The notes: a model not told the origin generated them from the sequence alone. A DNA stretch of 64,000 bases from Phycisphaerae bacterium (GCA_017993835.1 JAGOLX010000005.1:8019-72018); one strand, 5' to 3'. Shown: positions 1-8,600, counted from the first letter of the stretch. Numbers and translations: made by a program.

Positions 1-17
1 TACACGTGAAACAGACG

Positions 18-54
18 ATCCGAGGCCCACACGTTGCTGGTGCGGGCCTCGGAT
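18..54 (-). terminator. Perfect 11-bp inverted repeat after the first operon
   Basis: ATCCGAGGCCC at 18-28 pairs exactly with GGGCCTCGGAT at 44-54 across a 15-base loop. It lies 42 bases past the stop of the minus-strand gene ending at 96, so it is placed to stop that operon. Read on the minus strand it is followed by a sequence with only a few T residues, so it is not a classic rho-independent terminator and could instead protect the RNA 3' end. Confidence 0.5.
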
Positions 55-95
55 TCTTCGAGGGCGGTGGATGGTCTGGTAGGCGTGAGCCCTCG

Positions 96-1466
96 CTATG
101 GTGCCGGTTTCTCGACGAGCCCCCGTTCGCGTCGCAGGCGGTTGTCCCGCTCGATCACCTTGCGGAACTGGTCATCGTTGAGCCATTCCACGTGGGTATC
201 GAGGAACAGGACGTTGCGGCCTCCTTCGTGGTCCTGCTTGCAGTAGACCATGATCATGTCGGGGCTCGCGGCCACCTCGACCAGATCGACGCCGCGGTAG
301 GTGAAGGGGACGCCCGCGCTCGGGTCGTCGTGCTTGCCCTCGCAGCGGAGACCGCGAGGAGTCATCTCTACCGTTTTGATGAGAATTTCGAGGTTGGGCG
401 GCAGCTTGTCCTCGTAGTCGTTGGCATAGATCAGGATCGCCTTGCCCAGGCCGCTGAGGTTCGTTGCACATCGGATGCGGGACGCTGTCGCCTTCAGGCG
501 GATCGTCGCAGGCGCGACGAGGTCGGCCGCCAGGCGCATGCACTGTCCGGCGTCCAGCGACAGGCGGGAGACACTGCCCTGGGCGGTCGGGGTCAGCATG
601 GCCAGCGATGCCTGGAGGTTGGGAACCATCTGCTGGAGGGCGGGGATCTGTCCGACCCGCTGCCAGAGGCTCGCGACGAACCGCCCAAGGGCCGCGGCGG
701 ATTGCTCGTCCGACGCCTGGATGTGCAGCCCGATGGCCGGCTTGGGCGGCAGGTTGACCGCCAGCGACGCCCACTGCAGGCCGGTGGCGATGGCGTTGCC
801 GTCTGCCTGGATGCCGTTGCCGTCCAGCAGGGACGGGAGCATGGCGCCGAGGATCTCGCGGGCATCCCGGTTGGGCACGAGAAACACCTGGAAGGCGGCC
901 TGGGGCACCGCACCGACCGCCTGGTCGAGGGCCGGCAGAGCAACCGGCGCGGTCTTGGCCCATCGCTCGACCACGTGCGGCGGGCCGAACAGCAGGAAGT
1001 TCTGCTTGCGGACCTGCGACAGCTCGCTCAAGCCGCGGTCTCGGGCGAGGCTGTTCACCCAGTCTTTGAGGACGCTCGCGTCCGTCTTGGCCGTGGTCGG
1101 AATCGCCACCAGGAACGCGGGCAGATCGGTCGTGCTCCACAGGACGTAGAGGGTCTCGCCGCCGGCGGCCTTGAAGGCGTCGATGCGTTTCTTCATCGCC
1201 TGGCGAGCCCGGCCGGAGGGGCTCTTGAGATCCGCCAGTTGCCCAGCGTCCAGGTATCTCGAGGCGGCCTGCGCCGCGGTCTCGAAGAAGGCGTCCGCGT
1301 CCATCCGCGACAGATCGATCCTCGCGACCGCGAACGTCTGCTCGTCGAGACAGGGCGCCAGGAATTGGCTCAGGCTCGTCGCCTGCCCGAGGGCCGATCC
1401 CGTCGGGCCGGCCGAGAGGGCAACCAGCGCGAGTCCCGTCAGCAAGTGAATTCGATTGTGAATCAT
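96..1466 (-). CDS. Exported protein of unknown function with C-terminal H-X9-D motif
   Basis: A 456-residue protein beginning MIHNRIHLLTGLALVALSAG, a clear Sec signal peptide with likely cleavage after ALGQA. The ATG at 1466 is chosen because AGAGGAG lies 8 bases upstream; a longer open frame extends into the neighbouring gene but has no such support. The middle contains no motif I recognise. The last third reads like a planctomycete DUF1559-type tail (an ILIYANDYEDKLPPNLE stretch, then HEGGRNVLFLDTHVEWL), that is the H-X9-DG signature with T in place of G, although the protein has no prepilin N-terminus. It is the last gene of the minus-strand sigma/anti-sigma operon, 29 bases after the previous stop. 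Function unknown; it probably acts in the periplasm or at the cell surface. Confidence 0.75.
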   Translation of the reverse strand: MIHNRIHLLTGLALVALSAGPTGSALGQATSLSQFLAPCLDEQTFAVARIDLSRMDADAFFETAAQAASRYLDAGQLADLKSPSGRARQAMKKRIDAFKAAGGETLYVLWSTTDLPAFLVAIPTTAKTDASVLKDWVNSLARDRGLSELSQVRKQNFLLFGPPHVVERWAKTAPVALPALDQAVGAVPQAAFQVFLVPNRDAREILGAMLPSLLDGNGIQADGNAIATGLQWASLAVNLPPKPAIGLHIQASDEQSAAALGRFVASLWQRVGQIPALQQMVPNLQASLAMLTPTAQGSVSRLSLDAGQCMRLAADLVAPATIRLKATASRIRCATNLSGLGKAILIYANDYEDKLPPNLEILIKTVEMTPRGLRCEGKHDDPSAGVPFTYRGVDLVEVAASPDMIMVYCKQDHEGGRNVLFLDTHVEWLNDDQFRKVIERDNRLRRERGLVEKPAP

Positions 1467-1495
1467 GGCACTTCTCCTCTTAAAAAGGTCGCTGG

Positions 1496-2959
1496 TCATC
1501 TCGCACGGGGTCGCACGGTGATCTCGTACCGCGTCCCCCATCGTGCATTCTCTCCCGGCGGGACCGGGCTTTCGAGGATCCCCTTGCCGTCGGCCACCCG
1601 ATAGCTGAACGGACGGCCGTACAGGGGATCCAGGGGGATCGGCACTTCCACAATGTCGTCGAGCGACTTCGGCAAGGCGTCCTTGTGTCCCGCCGCATAC
1701 AGGCGGATCGCCTCCACACAGCGGAGCATCGCGATATCCCGCTCCCGGCACGTCCCTGCGAAGAGCGTCCAGCGGAAATAGGGCATATTGTTGGCGAAGA
1801 CGAGCGCAATCACGTCCCAGTCGGACTGGATCCGGCCCATGCCCTCCTGCCATACCTTTTCATCGGCCTTCAGGCCGCCGGCCGCCTGCCAGTACGGGAC
1901 ATGGCACCATTTGAGCATCATGTCGCGCAGGCGGCAGGCCCGCTCATGCTGGTAGACCAGCACGACGTACAGGTTGGGCAGGGACTCGATCTCCTGGATC
2001 GTCTTGCCCTGGTCCAGGAGGTGCTGCCTGGCCATCGGATAGAGTTTCATGGCGCTCGTGACGATCGCGAGCTTCGCGGCGGTCTGCTCCAGGTCGCCGG
2101 GGCCGGGCGCAATGGCGCCCGCCGCCTTGTTCCAGATCCGCATCACTTCGTCGTTCGTGAGGACCTCGTTGTCGACGCGCTTCAACTCGGGCAGATCGAT
2201 GTAGACCGCGCCGCTCTCCGCCTGGAGCGACAGGCGCATGTCGATCAACGGAGAGGGCAGCGCCGTCAACGCCCAGTACAGATTCGGCGCGCTGGGCTGC
2301 TGGACGAAGCCCTCGATCTCGCGTATTGCCCGCCCGGCCAGGCCGTAGCCCACCGCATTCTGGAGGCTCAGCGGCCCGGTGCCCACGTCTTTCGCCATGG
2401 CCAGCATGATTCGCAGGGTCTGGATCGCGCCCGGGAAGTCGCGGTCCGCGGCCTGAAGGCGGACCTTCAGTGCCAGGACCCGCGAGAGCATTCGATACCC
2501 GGACCAGTCCGGCGTTGCAGCGCGGAGCCCTTCCTCGCGGATTGCGAACTCCCATGTGCACTGTTCGCTGCGACCGGCCAGGTCGAGGTAGTGGATTGCC
2601 TGGTCGAACATCTTCAGAGCGCGCCGGACCTCCTGCTGGGGCAATTGGTCCACGGGGCTCTCGATCCACTCATCCAGCTTGTGCTCGTCGATGTCGGGCC
2701 ACTTGCTCTGGACCTGGGCGGCCAGCGACACCGCGGTCTGATACAGCGTTACGCCGTTGCCCGCTCGCTGTTCCTGGTACGGCGTCTCCAGACGCCAAGC
2801 CAGCGCCCGCGCGGGCACCGGGCTCGGATCGATCTGCAACGGGACCGTGCGGATCGTCTCTTTCGGGGGGGTGCCGGCGTCTTGCGATCGCGCCGACGGC
2901 GTCGAAGCCGCCAGCAGAATCGTCGCGACCGCCACAAGATAGTGCAGTCTGGGGGTCAT
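1496..2959 (-). CDS. Exported lineage-specific protein of unknown function
   Basis: A 487-residue protein starting MTPRLHYLVAVATILLAAST with a signal peptide ending near SARSQ. The ATG at 2959 has AGGGAGA about 7 bases upstream. The mature part is mostly helical by composition (many LxxAxxL stretches such as LRRALKMFDQAIHYLDLAG-like segments), without transmembrane helices or a catalytic motif I recognise. It sits between the anti-sigma-like gene (72 bases upstream) and the exported H-X9-D protein downstream, so it is probably cotranscribed with the sigma factor. Large exported proteins of unknown function next to ECF sigma/anti-sigma pairs are common in planctomycetes; the function here is not deducible from sequence. 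Confidence 0.7.
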   Translation of the reverse strand: MTPRLHYLVAVATILLAASTPSARSQDAGTPPKETIRTVPLQIDPSPVPARALAWRLETPYQEQRAGNGVTLYQTAVSLAAQVQSKWPDIDEHKLDEWIESPVDQLPQQEVRRALKMFDQAIHYLDLAGRSEQCTWEFAIREEGLRAATPDWSGYRMLSRVLALKVRLQAADRDFPGAIQTLRIMLAMAKDVGTGPLSLQNAVGYGLAGRAIREIEGFVQQPSAPNLYWALTALPSPLIDMRLSLQAESGAVYIDLPELKRVDNEVLTNDEVMRIWNKAAGAIAPGPGDLEQTAAKLAIVTSAMKLYPMARQHLLDQGKTIQEIESLPNLYVVLVYQHERACRLRDMMLKWCHVPYWQAAGGLKADEKVWQEGMGRIQSDWDVIALVFANNMPYFRWTLFAGTCRERDIAMLRCVEAIRLYAAGHKDALPKSLDDIVEVPIPLDPLYGRPFSYRVADGKGILESPVPPGENARWGTRYEITVRPRAR

Positions 2960-3031
2960 AGTCAGTCTCCCTTGCTCATGGATGTGAGTCAGAACTCTTC
3001 AGGGATGGTCCCTACGAAACAAAGACCGCGG

Positions 3032-3487
3032 TCAGGTCGATGATAGAATCTTCTCGATGTTGTCCCTCGTCCACGGCTCCTCCTGCCCGGACACCGGACG
3101 CGGCGCCAGGGGCGGCAGGGCATCCAGACCCCGATCCCGCACCAGGCGGCGCAGACGCAGGTAATTCGCGAGCGAGTCGCTCTGTCGCAGGCGCAGCGAG
3201 TCGCGAAACTCCGCCGGGAATACCGACGGTGCGGCGCGGTCCGTCGCGATGGCTGTGGGACTCGGGCCGATGTCCGTCATGTGGGCCCCAGGCCGCAAGA
3301 CGAGGACGGCAATCACAACCGCCAGGCAGCAGGAGACTCCCTGCCATGCCCAGCGCTGTCGGCGTCCCGACGCCTGTCCGGCCAGGAACATGACCCGGTC
3401 GCGATTCGCGGATGGAGTCACCGGTCGCAGGCCGCCCAGCAGGGTCTCCAGCTCTCTCTCGGCGGGTGTCAGTCTTTCGTCTTGCAT
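3032..3487 (-). CDS. Anti-sigma-factor-like single-pass membrane protein
   Basis: A 151-residue protein with a charged N-terminal cytoplasmic part (about 1-45, containing TPAERELETLLGGLRP), one transmembrane helix (about 48-64, GVSCCLAVVIAVLVL) and an extracytoplasmic tail. Its start lies inside the 3' end of the ECF sigma gene (19-base overlap), which implies translational coupling and a fixed ratio of the two proteins. The topology and position are those of an anti-sigma factor, but I do not see the zinc-binding HxxxCxxC motif of the ZAS family, so the call rests on context. It would hold the sigma factor at the membrane until a signal is received. Confidence 0.6.
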   Translation of the reverse strand: MQDERLTPAERELETLLGGLRPVTPSANRDRVMFLAGQASGRRQRWAWQGVSCCLAVVIAVLVLRPGAHMTDIGPSPTAIATDRAAPSVFPAEFRDSLRLRQSDSLANYLRLRRLVRDRGLDALPPLAPRPVSGQEEPWTRDNIEKILSST

Positions 3488-3969
3488 GGTCGTTCCATCC
3501 TCTCTTTGATCGCGGCCAACGCCGCCTTGTACCGGCTGTGAATCGTGCTGGTCGAACCGCCCACGATCCCGACGATTTGCGCCAGCGAGAGCTGGCCCCA
3601 GATTCGCAGCAGGACGACCTCGCGCTGGGGTTCGGGCAAGGTCTCCAGGATCTCCTGGGCCCGGCGTGCGTCGATCAGGTCATCGGGCCGGCCCTCGAAC
3701 CACGAAGCCTGCTGTGAGGACAACTGCCGGTCGTGACGTCGGCGACATTGCCTGCGCCGAAGACGCGTGATCGCCTCGTTGCGAACCGTGCGGAACAGCC
3801 AGGCGTGGATGTCCGTCGGCTCCGTCGATTGGCCCATCAGACGCACGAAGGCCGCTTGAACCGCGTCCTGGGCGCCGTCGTGTCCCAGCCAGGCACGCGC
3901 GTACAGCGTCAGCGAGGCACTGTATGCGTCATACCAGACGGCCAACCGATCCGAGTTCATCGCTGTCAT
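3469..3969 (-). CDS. ECF-subfamily RNA polymerase sigma factor
   Basis: A 166-residue sigma-70-like protein. Region 2 spans about 10-75 (WYDAYSASLTLYARAWLG, then DAVQAAFVRLM and IHAWLFRTVRNEAITRLRRR) and region 4 about 105-160 (LETLPEPQREVVLLRIWGQ followed by an HTH that includes TSTIHSRYKAAL). The chosen ATG at 3969 has AGGA 8 bases upstream; an upstream ATG at 4116 would add an N-terminus without sigma similarity, and the ATG at 3960 has no binding site. It overlaps the anti-sigma-like gene by 19 bases and heads a four-gene minus-strand operon that includes two exported proteins. It probably directs core polymerase to an extracytoplasmic-stress regulon that includes itself. Confidence 0.85.
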   Translation of the reverse strand: MTAMNSDRLAVWYDAYSASLTLYARAWLGHDGAQDAVQAAFVRLMGQSTEPTDIHAWLFRTVRNEAITRLRRRQCRRRHDRQLSSQQASWFEGRPDDLIDARRAQEILETLPEPQREVVLLRIWGQLSLAQIVGIVGGSTSTIHSRYKAALAAIKERMERPCKTKD

Positions 3970-4420
3970 GCTGTGTCCTATGGTATCCACCTGTAAGACG
4001 CGCACCGAGGGGATTCTTGCGAGCGAATTGCGGAGATACGCTTCAGAAACAGCCGACCTCCGCGGATTGTCATGCTGAATGCAGTGAAGCATCGGGGCAT
4101 TGGAGGAGAGGTGCAATTCGCGTCCGAATCGGCGTCCCGTTCCTCGGCCGGATGCTTCGCGGTGCTCAGCATGACAAGAGGCTCTGTGCCGTGCCGCGTG
4201 GTCCTTTGCGGTCTCTTCTGAATCGGTAGTAGTGGTACGCCGTCCACGTTAATTCGGTTGGCAGTCTATCGGCATATGGCCTGTTCGGAGTTCCGCGTTC
4301 ACGCGGTCTTGACCCGCCTGAAGGCGGAACTCCAAACGGTGTCCGCCACGTTTGCCCAGTGTTGTAAGATGGACGGCGTAGTAGGGTGCGTATTACGCAC
4401 CATCTTCCTGCGGACGGGGG
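3970..4420. repeat. Gene-free stretch with three palindromic intergenic repeats
   Basis: No coding region is supported. Three inverted repeats are visible. The first is an imperfect pair: GTCATGCTGA at 4070-4079 with GAAGCATC at 4086-4093, mirrored by GATGCTTCGC and TCAGCATGAC at 4151-4175. The second pairs GGAGTTCCGC at 4287-4296 with GCGGAACTCC at 4324-4333. The third is GGTGCGT-ATT-ACGCACC at 4385-4401, 19 bases past the stop of the enolase-superfamily gene, where it may also act as a 3' hairpin. Such elements resemble REP-type repeats scattered in many bacterial genomes. Confidence 0.6.
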
Positions 4421-5629
4421 TCAATTCACCCTGTGGGTGACGATGTACTGCCAGTCGAGTTCCAGGCCCATGCCGGCGATCTGGGGGATCGCGACGAAGC
4501 CCTGCTCGTCGGGCACGGGTTCCGCGGTGGTTCGCCCGGGACGGATCTGCGCCTCGCGCGACAGGGACGAGACCTCGACATATTTGACGACCGATTCGGA
4601 GGTGGCCGCCATCAGTTGCAGGTGGGGATAGGCGTCCAGGCCGATGTCGTGCAGCTCCAGCCTGGCGCCGAGCGTTTCGCAGGTGTTCGCCAGTTCGATG
4701 CACGGCGTCAGGCCGCCCAGAGATGCGTCGATCCGCGCAATGTCGCATGCCTTGGACGCGAGCCACACGACGCGAGTCGGATAGGACTCCGCGAGACTCT
4801 CCGGGGCGCAGATCGGCGTCTTCACTTGTCCGGCCAGTGCGCTGTACTGCTCCCGCCAGGCCTCCGTCTCCGGCATGGGCGACTCGAACCACTCGTATTG
4901 CAGCTCGTCGAGGAGCTCGCCCACGCGAAGGGCCTCGTCGAAGGTGTAGGCGCCGCTGTTGTCGGCCATGCACGCGAAGTCCGCTCCCACCGCCTCGCGA
5001 ACCGCCTGGTAGACCTCCATGTCGCGATCGGGGAACCCCTTGCCCTCCGAGCCGGTGGCGCCGATCCCGGAATCCCAGTAGGGTCGGATCTTGCACCCGT
5101 GGAGCCCCGCCTGTTTGCACGCTTGGGCGTATTGGACATATCGTCCTGCGTCGCCCAGGTTGACTTCTGTCGTGATGTAGGCCGGGATCTGCTGCCGCCG
5201 GGAGCCCAGCATCGCGTGGACCGGCTTGTTCTCGACCCGGCCCAGCAGGTCCCACAAGGCGATGTCCACCGCACCCAGAACCCCGAGCGGCAAACCGGCT
5301 TCGTATAGCTCCCGCCAGATCGCACTGGGCAAGTCGATCTGGCGACCCGCGAGCAGACTGCTGACGGCGCGGGCCGTCTGCGCGTCGGGCATCGTCGCGT
5401 CCGACACGTCGGCCCAACCCTGAATCCCGCAGGCTGCGGTGATTCGGACTGCGCAGCGGAGATCGGGCTCATCGCCGGAGGCGGACAGACCCGTCTTGTA
5501 CAGGAACCACTCGATTCGGGAGATGGTGATTGTCTCGCGGATGTTCAGCAGGACGAGAGTGCGAGCCGCCGCGGAGCCGCCCAGGGCCGCCGCCAATCCA
5601 GCGATCTTGAGAAATGATCTTCGATTCAT
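4421..5629 (-). CDS. Tat-exported enolase-superfamily enzyme (mandelate racemase / muconate lactonizing group)
   Basis: A 402-residue protein starting MNRRSFLKIAGLAAALGG, a twin-arginine signal (RRSFLK), so the enzyme is probably exported folded. The ATG at 5629 has GGGCGAGG just upstream. Superfamily features in order: an N-terminal capping domain, a KxR motif (K180, R182 in CKIRPY), metal ligands D223 (MADNSG), E249 (WFESPM) and E277 (CAPES), and a His at 327 (ELHDIG), the likely second catalytic base of the His-Asp dyad. These enzymes abstract a proton alpha to a carboxylate; sugar-acid dehydratases are the usual activity, but the substrate cannot be named. It is a single gene with its own strong promoter. 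Export of a member of this mostly cytoplasmic superfamily is typical of planctomycetes. Confidence 0.85.
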   Translation of the reverse strand: MNRRSFLKIAGLAAALGGSAAARTLVLLNIRETITISRIEWFLYKTGLSASGDEPDLRCAVRITAACGIQGWADVSDATMPDAQTARAVSSLLAGRQIDLPSAIWRELYEAGLPLGVLGAVDIALWDLLGRVENKPVHAMLGSRRQQIPAYITTEVNLGDAGRYVQYAQACKQAGLHGCKIRPYWDSGIGATGSEGKGFPDRDMEVYQAVREAVGADFACMADNSGAYTFDEALRVGELLDELQYEWFESPMPETEAWREQYSALAGQVKTPICAPESLAESYPTRVVWLASKACDIARIDASLGGLTPCIELANTCETLGARLELHDIGLDAYPHLQLMAATSESVVKYVEVSSLSREAQIRPGRTTAEPVPDEQGFVAIPQIAGMGLELDWQYIVTHRVN

Positions 5630-5716
5630 ACCCTCGCCCAAGGCTTCGACCCGCATGGACGTTCGATTCGCTCCGCATCGCATTCAACGGAACACACCCC
5701 AATCGTCTACTACATT

Positions 5717-5745
5717 ATTATAGCACAACGGAGGGCAGAATGCAA
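5717..5745 (-). promoter_or_regulatory. Sigma-70 promoter TTGCAT-N17-TATAAT
   Basis: On the minus strand TTGCAT (5740-5745) and TATAAT (5717-5722) are separated by exactly 17 bases. The predicted start is near 5710, giving a leader of about 80 bases to the enolase-superfamily gene at 5629. Confidence 0.6.
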
Positions 5746-5828
5746 TTCGATTGGGGGCGAGGCTCCAATCCGCGTGCATGACCGCTCTTGTCGTCTCCCG
5801 TGGGGTGACGAGGCATTGTCCGGACTCT

Positions 5829-5946
5829 GTCATTCCTGCGTCAAGCAGGAATCCAGGAACCTTGGGACCAGGCGCGACCTGGGGAGTGGATTCCCGCCCC
5901 CGATCGGGTCGAGGGCAGGCTTTGTGCGGGAATGACAATCCACGGC
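5829..5946. repeat. Two ATTCCYGC palindromes in the 5630-6039 gene-free stretch
   Basis: ATTCCTGC (5832-5839) pairs with GCAGGAAT (5845-5852), and ATTCCCGC (5890-5897) pairs with GCGGGAAT (5936-5943). Both are flanked by TGTC/TCCA or TGGA/TGACA as in the widespread TGTCATTCC repeat of many bacteria; a third copy is at 58321-58350. Inside the second is a 26-base segment (5896-5921) that recurs at 31326-31351. Apart from the promoter at 5717-5745, the rest of the 5630-6039 gap shows nothing coding. Confidence 0.65.
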
Positions 5947-6039
5947 CCCCATGAACCTCCATCGCACGCACGCAAATACGGACATGCACCCCTCCAATCC
6001 AGTCGCGGATCATCATTCCGGCGAAATCGCGAGTCCATT

Positions 6040-6975
6040 TCACGGCCGGTTCCCCGCGATGGCCTCCGCCGATCGCTGGAGCGCCTCCTGCTCCTCGGGC
6101 GCGAGCTTGGCGTCGATGATCCGGACCACGCCGTGCTCGCCGACCACGCACGGGACGCTCAGGCACACGTCGTGGATCCCGTACTCGCCCTTCAGCAGGC
6201 TGGAGACTGTCAGGACGCTGTTCTCGTTCCGCAGGACCGCGCCGGTGATGCGGACAAGCGACAGGCCGATGCCGTAGTACGTCGAGCCTTTGTAATCGAT
6301 GATGTGGTAGGCGGAATCGCGAACCTGCTCGGCGATCTGTTTGTGATACAGTCCGCTGTTGCAGACGCCGCAGATCCGGCAGTAGTCCGAAATGCCGACG
6401 CCGCCGATGTGCGACAGACTCCAGGCGGCGACTTCGCTGTCCCCGTGCTCGCCGATGATGTAGGCGTGTACGTTGCGGGGGTCGATCCCGCAGTGCCGGC
6501 TGAGCATGTACTTGAAGCGGGCGCTGTCGAGCACGGTGCCCGACCCGATCACCCGCTGTCGCGGCCAGCCCAGCGACTCGAGCGCGACGTGTGTCAGCGT
6601 ATCGACCGGATTGGTCACCATCAGGACGACCGCGTCGCTTGCCTGCTGTGCGATCTGCGTGCAGATCGCGCGGACGATCCCTGCGTTCACGCGGATGAGG
6701 TCCGCGCGCGACTGTCCCGGCGCCTGCTTGGCGCCTGCGGTGATGACGATCAGCGACGCGTCGGCGCAGTCTTCATACGTCCCCGCCTTGATCCTCACCG
6801 GCGCCAGGAAGGGCAGTCCGTGCGAAAGGTCCATGATCTCGCCTTCCACGCGGTTGGCGTCGAGGTCGATCAGCGCGATCTCCTCGGCCATGCCCGTCTG
6901 CAGCAGGGCGTACATATAGGTCGTTCCGACCGCTCCCGCGCCGATCACGACCACCTTGGGTTTGCGACAAGCCAT
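6040..6975 (-). CDS. ldh: L-lactate dehydrogenase
   Basis: A 311-residue NAD-dependent 2-hydroxyacid dehydrogenase that interconverts pyruvate and L-lactate. The ATG at 6975 has AGGAG 7 bases upstream. Visible are the dinucleotide site GAGAVG (residues 12-17), the substrate-discriminating loop AKQAPGQSR, whose Gln in the 102 position is characteristic of lactate rather than malate dehydrogenase, the TNPVD segment, and the catalytic IGEHGDSE with its His. Length and motifs match the tetrameric bacterial family. It stands alone, with an enolase-superfamily gene downstream on the same strand behind 410 bases and its own promoter. It suggests fermentative growth, consistent with an anaerobic or facultative planctomycete. 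Confidence 0.9.
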   Translation of the reverse strand: MACRKPKVVVIGAGAVGTTYMYALLQTGMAEEIALIDLDANRVEGEIMDLSHGLPFLAPVRIKAGTYEDCADASLIVITAGAKQAPGQSRADLIRVNAGIVRAICTQIAQQASDAVVLMVTNPVDTLTHVALESLGWPRQRVIGSGTVLDSARFKYMLSRHCGIDPRNVHAYIIGEHGDSEVAAWSLSHIGGVGISDYCRICGVCNSGLYHKQIAEQVRDSAYHIIDYKGSTYYGIGLSLVRITGAVLRNENSVLTVSSLLKGEYGIHDVCLSVPCVVGEHGVVRIIDAKLAPEEQEALQRSAEAIAGNRP

Positions 6976-7269
6976 TGTCACTCCTGTCTGGAAACTACTT
7001 CTCTGTATCGGCTCTTTTCTTTCCTTATACTGGCGATTCACGGAAGTGGTTCAAAATCGAGCAGGTAGTGAATCAGCCACAGATGCACCCGGCCCGGCCT
7101 TCGGCCGGAACCAAGAGAGTGGCGATGATTGTCTCTGGTTCGACCGCCGCTACTGCGTGTGACAAGAACGTGCCAGGTGTACCGTCGTCGTGGACTTGAG
7201 ACGTTGGCGAATCGTATGCGGTGAATGACGTTGGCTCCGCCGTCGTGGCTCGCCTGTCACTTTTCTTGC

Positions 7270-7449
7270 TCACACTCCGTGGGCGCTCTCGGAGAACCGG
7301 TGGCAGCGCCGCGCGGAGGCGTCCGCTTCGTTCATGCCCTGCTGCACGACCGCCCAGACGCCGTTTCGCGAGAAGAACGCATGGTGGTAGATCTGGTAGC
7401 CGTCCTGGATCAGCGGCTCGTCCCGATTGCGACGATCCCGTCGAGCATT
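7270..7449 (-). pseudogene. Remnant of a DUF763-family gene
   Basis: In a frame with no usable start, the minus strand encodes about 59 codons between a TAG at 7450-7452 and a TGA at 7270-7272. The translation includes IQDGYQIYHHAFF, GVWAVVQQGMNE and ARRCHRFSE, which closely follow the conserved core of DUF763 proteins (QDGxQLYHH, WxVVQQGMN, ARRYHWLSE). Everything upstream and downstream of this core is missing, and the Tyr-His-Trp of the family's ARRYHW has become Cys-His-Arg. It is therefore a truncated relic. The surrounding gap between ldh (6975) and the regulator (7469) holds nothing else coding. Confidence 0.75.
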
Positions 7450-7468
7450 CTACCATCTTCGCGCGGCT

Positions 7469-8545
7469 TCACGTGCGCAATTCGCGGGTCGTGCCGGCGA
7501 ATTCCTCAGGGGTCCAGTCGGTGGACAGGGACAGACTCTCCACGCTCGGTTGGGCGGGGGAGGGGGCCGGCTCCATCGGAGCCGCAGATTCGCTGGTGAC
7601 TGAGGCCTGGAGATACGTGGCGAGATTGGCCTTTCGGTTCTTCAGGCTTAGCTTGCGGCGGATGTTCTCACGGTGCCGGCGGACCGTGGCAGGGGAGATG
7701 CAGCGCAACTGGGCGATCTCCTTTGTGGACAGCCCGTTACGGATCATCGTGCTGATCGCGATCTCGACGGGCGTCAGTTGCACGTGGTCCCTGGCGATCT
7801 GGCTGAGGAAGGGGGACGTGATCTCCTGGAGGCTGCGGCGCAACAGCGTCACGTAGGACCGTTGCCGCCCGCTCACCTCGAGCTCCAGCTCGAAGACGAT
7901 CGGCATGATGACCTTCTGGATGTTGGCGGCGACCGAGGCCTTGATGCCGCGCTTTTCCTCCTCCAGTCGGGACAGCACCGCGCGAAGGGCGATGTTGGCC
8001 TCCTGCAGTGCCTGATGCTCCCGCTGAATCGCCCGGTTCGCCTCGCGCAGGTCCGAGAGGGTCTTCATGTGCATCAGAATGGTGCTGATTCGCTCCGCTA
8101 CGTCACGGATCAGGGCGTGTTCCTCCTTAAGGAAGGGGCTCGTTCCCGACGTTGGGACAATCCTGCGGTAGTACACCTCCACGACGCCGGCGGTCCGTCC
8201 GTCCGTCACGATGTCGGCGGCCATCCGCCACTTGGTCTCTGTGAACTGCTCGGTGACATATCGCTTGTCGCCGTAGATCACCCTGGCGCAGGCGTGCTCC
8301 GGGAACTGCCAGCTCTTGGGCAGGCAATCGACGACGCTCTGAAGGAATCTGTCGGGGACGTGGAAGTACATTTCACGAAAGGTGGATATGGTATACAGGC
8401 AATCGAGCTCCTTGATTCGCTCCCGCAGGGCGACTTCGAGTTCGGATTGGGGGGGATTGCCCGCGGTGGCCTCCATCGACGCCAGGCGTTTGTCCAGGGT
8501 TCTTACCTGCTTGATCCGTTGATCACGAGTTGGAGTCTTCGCCAT
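7469..8545 (-). CDS. LuxR-type transcriptional regulator with GAF-like sensor region and coiled coil
   Basis: A protein of about 358 residues. The N-terminal segment (1-60) is charged, a middle region (about 50-170) resembles a GAF-type sensor (ELDCLYTISTFRE, ending in FLKEEHALIRDVAERISTIL), a strong coiled coil follows (about 175-225, rich in REANRAIQREHQALQEAN), and a LuxR/FixJ helix-turn-helix lies near 255-315 (LTPVEIAISTMIRNGLSTKE, then SPATVRRHRENIRRKL). The C-terminal 45 residues are Pro/Ser-rich. The ATG at 8545 is the best start before the charged segment, although its binding site is weak; in-frame starts up to 8593 are possible. It faces the small-gene/gdhA pair across a 378-base gap. 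It has no receiver domain, so its signal is probably a ligand or an associated kinase. Confidence 0.75.
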   Translation of the reverse strand: MAKTPTRDQRIKQVRTLDKRLASMEATAGNPPQSELEVALRERIKELDCLYTISTFREMYFHVPDRFLQSVVDCLPKSWQFPEHACARVIYGDKRYVTEQFTETKWRMAADIVTDGRTAGVVEVYYRRIVPTSGTSPFLKEEHALIRDVAERISTILMHMKTLSDLREANRAIQREHQALQEANIALRAVLSRLEEEKRGIKASVAANIQKVIMPIVFELELEVSGRQRSYVTLLRRSLQEITSPFLSQIARDHVQLTPVEIAISTMIRNGLSTKEIAQLRCISPATVRRHRENIRRKLSLKNRKANLATYLQASVTSESAAPMEPAPSPAQPSVESLSLSTDWTPEEFAGTTRELRT

Positions 8546-8600
8546 TTCGAGTACCCATCTAATGCACATGAACTGAAAGGGACAGAAACCCAATTACCAT

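Noticed and set aside
6-1604. 532-codon plus-strand open frame opposite the first exported protein
   Set aside because: It mirrors a gene with signal peptide and good ribosome binding site; its own translation is Arg/Gly-rich without any domain.
4258-4440. 60-codon frame in the repeat-rich gap
   Set aside because: It consists largely of palindromic repeat sequence and has no binding site.
7073-7456. 127-codon minus-strand frame between ldh and the LuxR-type gene
   Set aside because: The meaningful translation here is in another frame (the DUF763 relic); this one has no family features.
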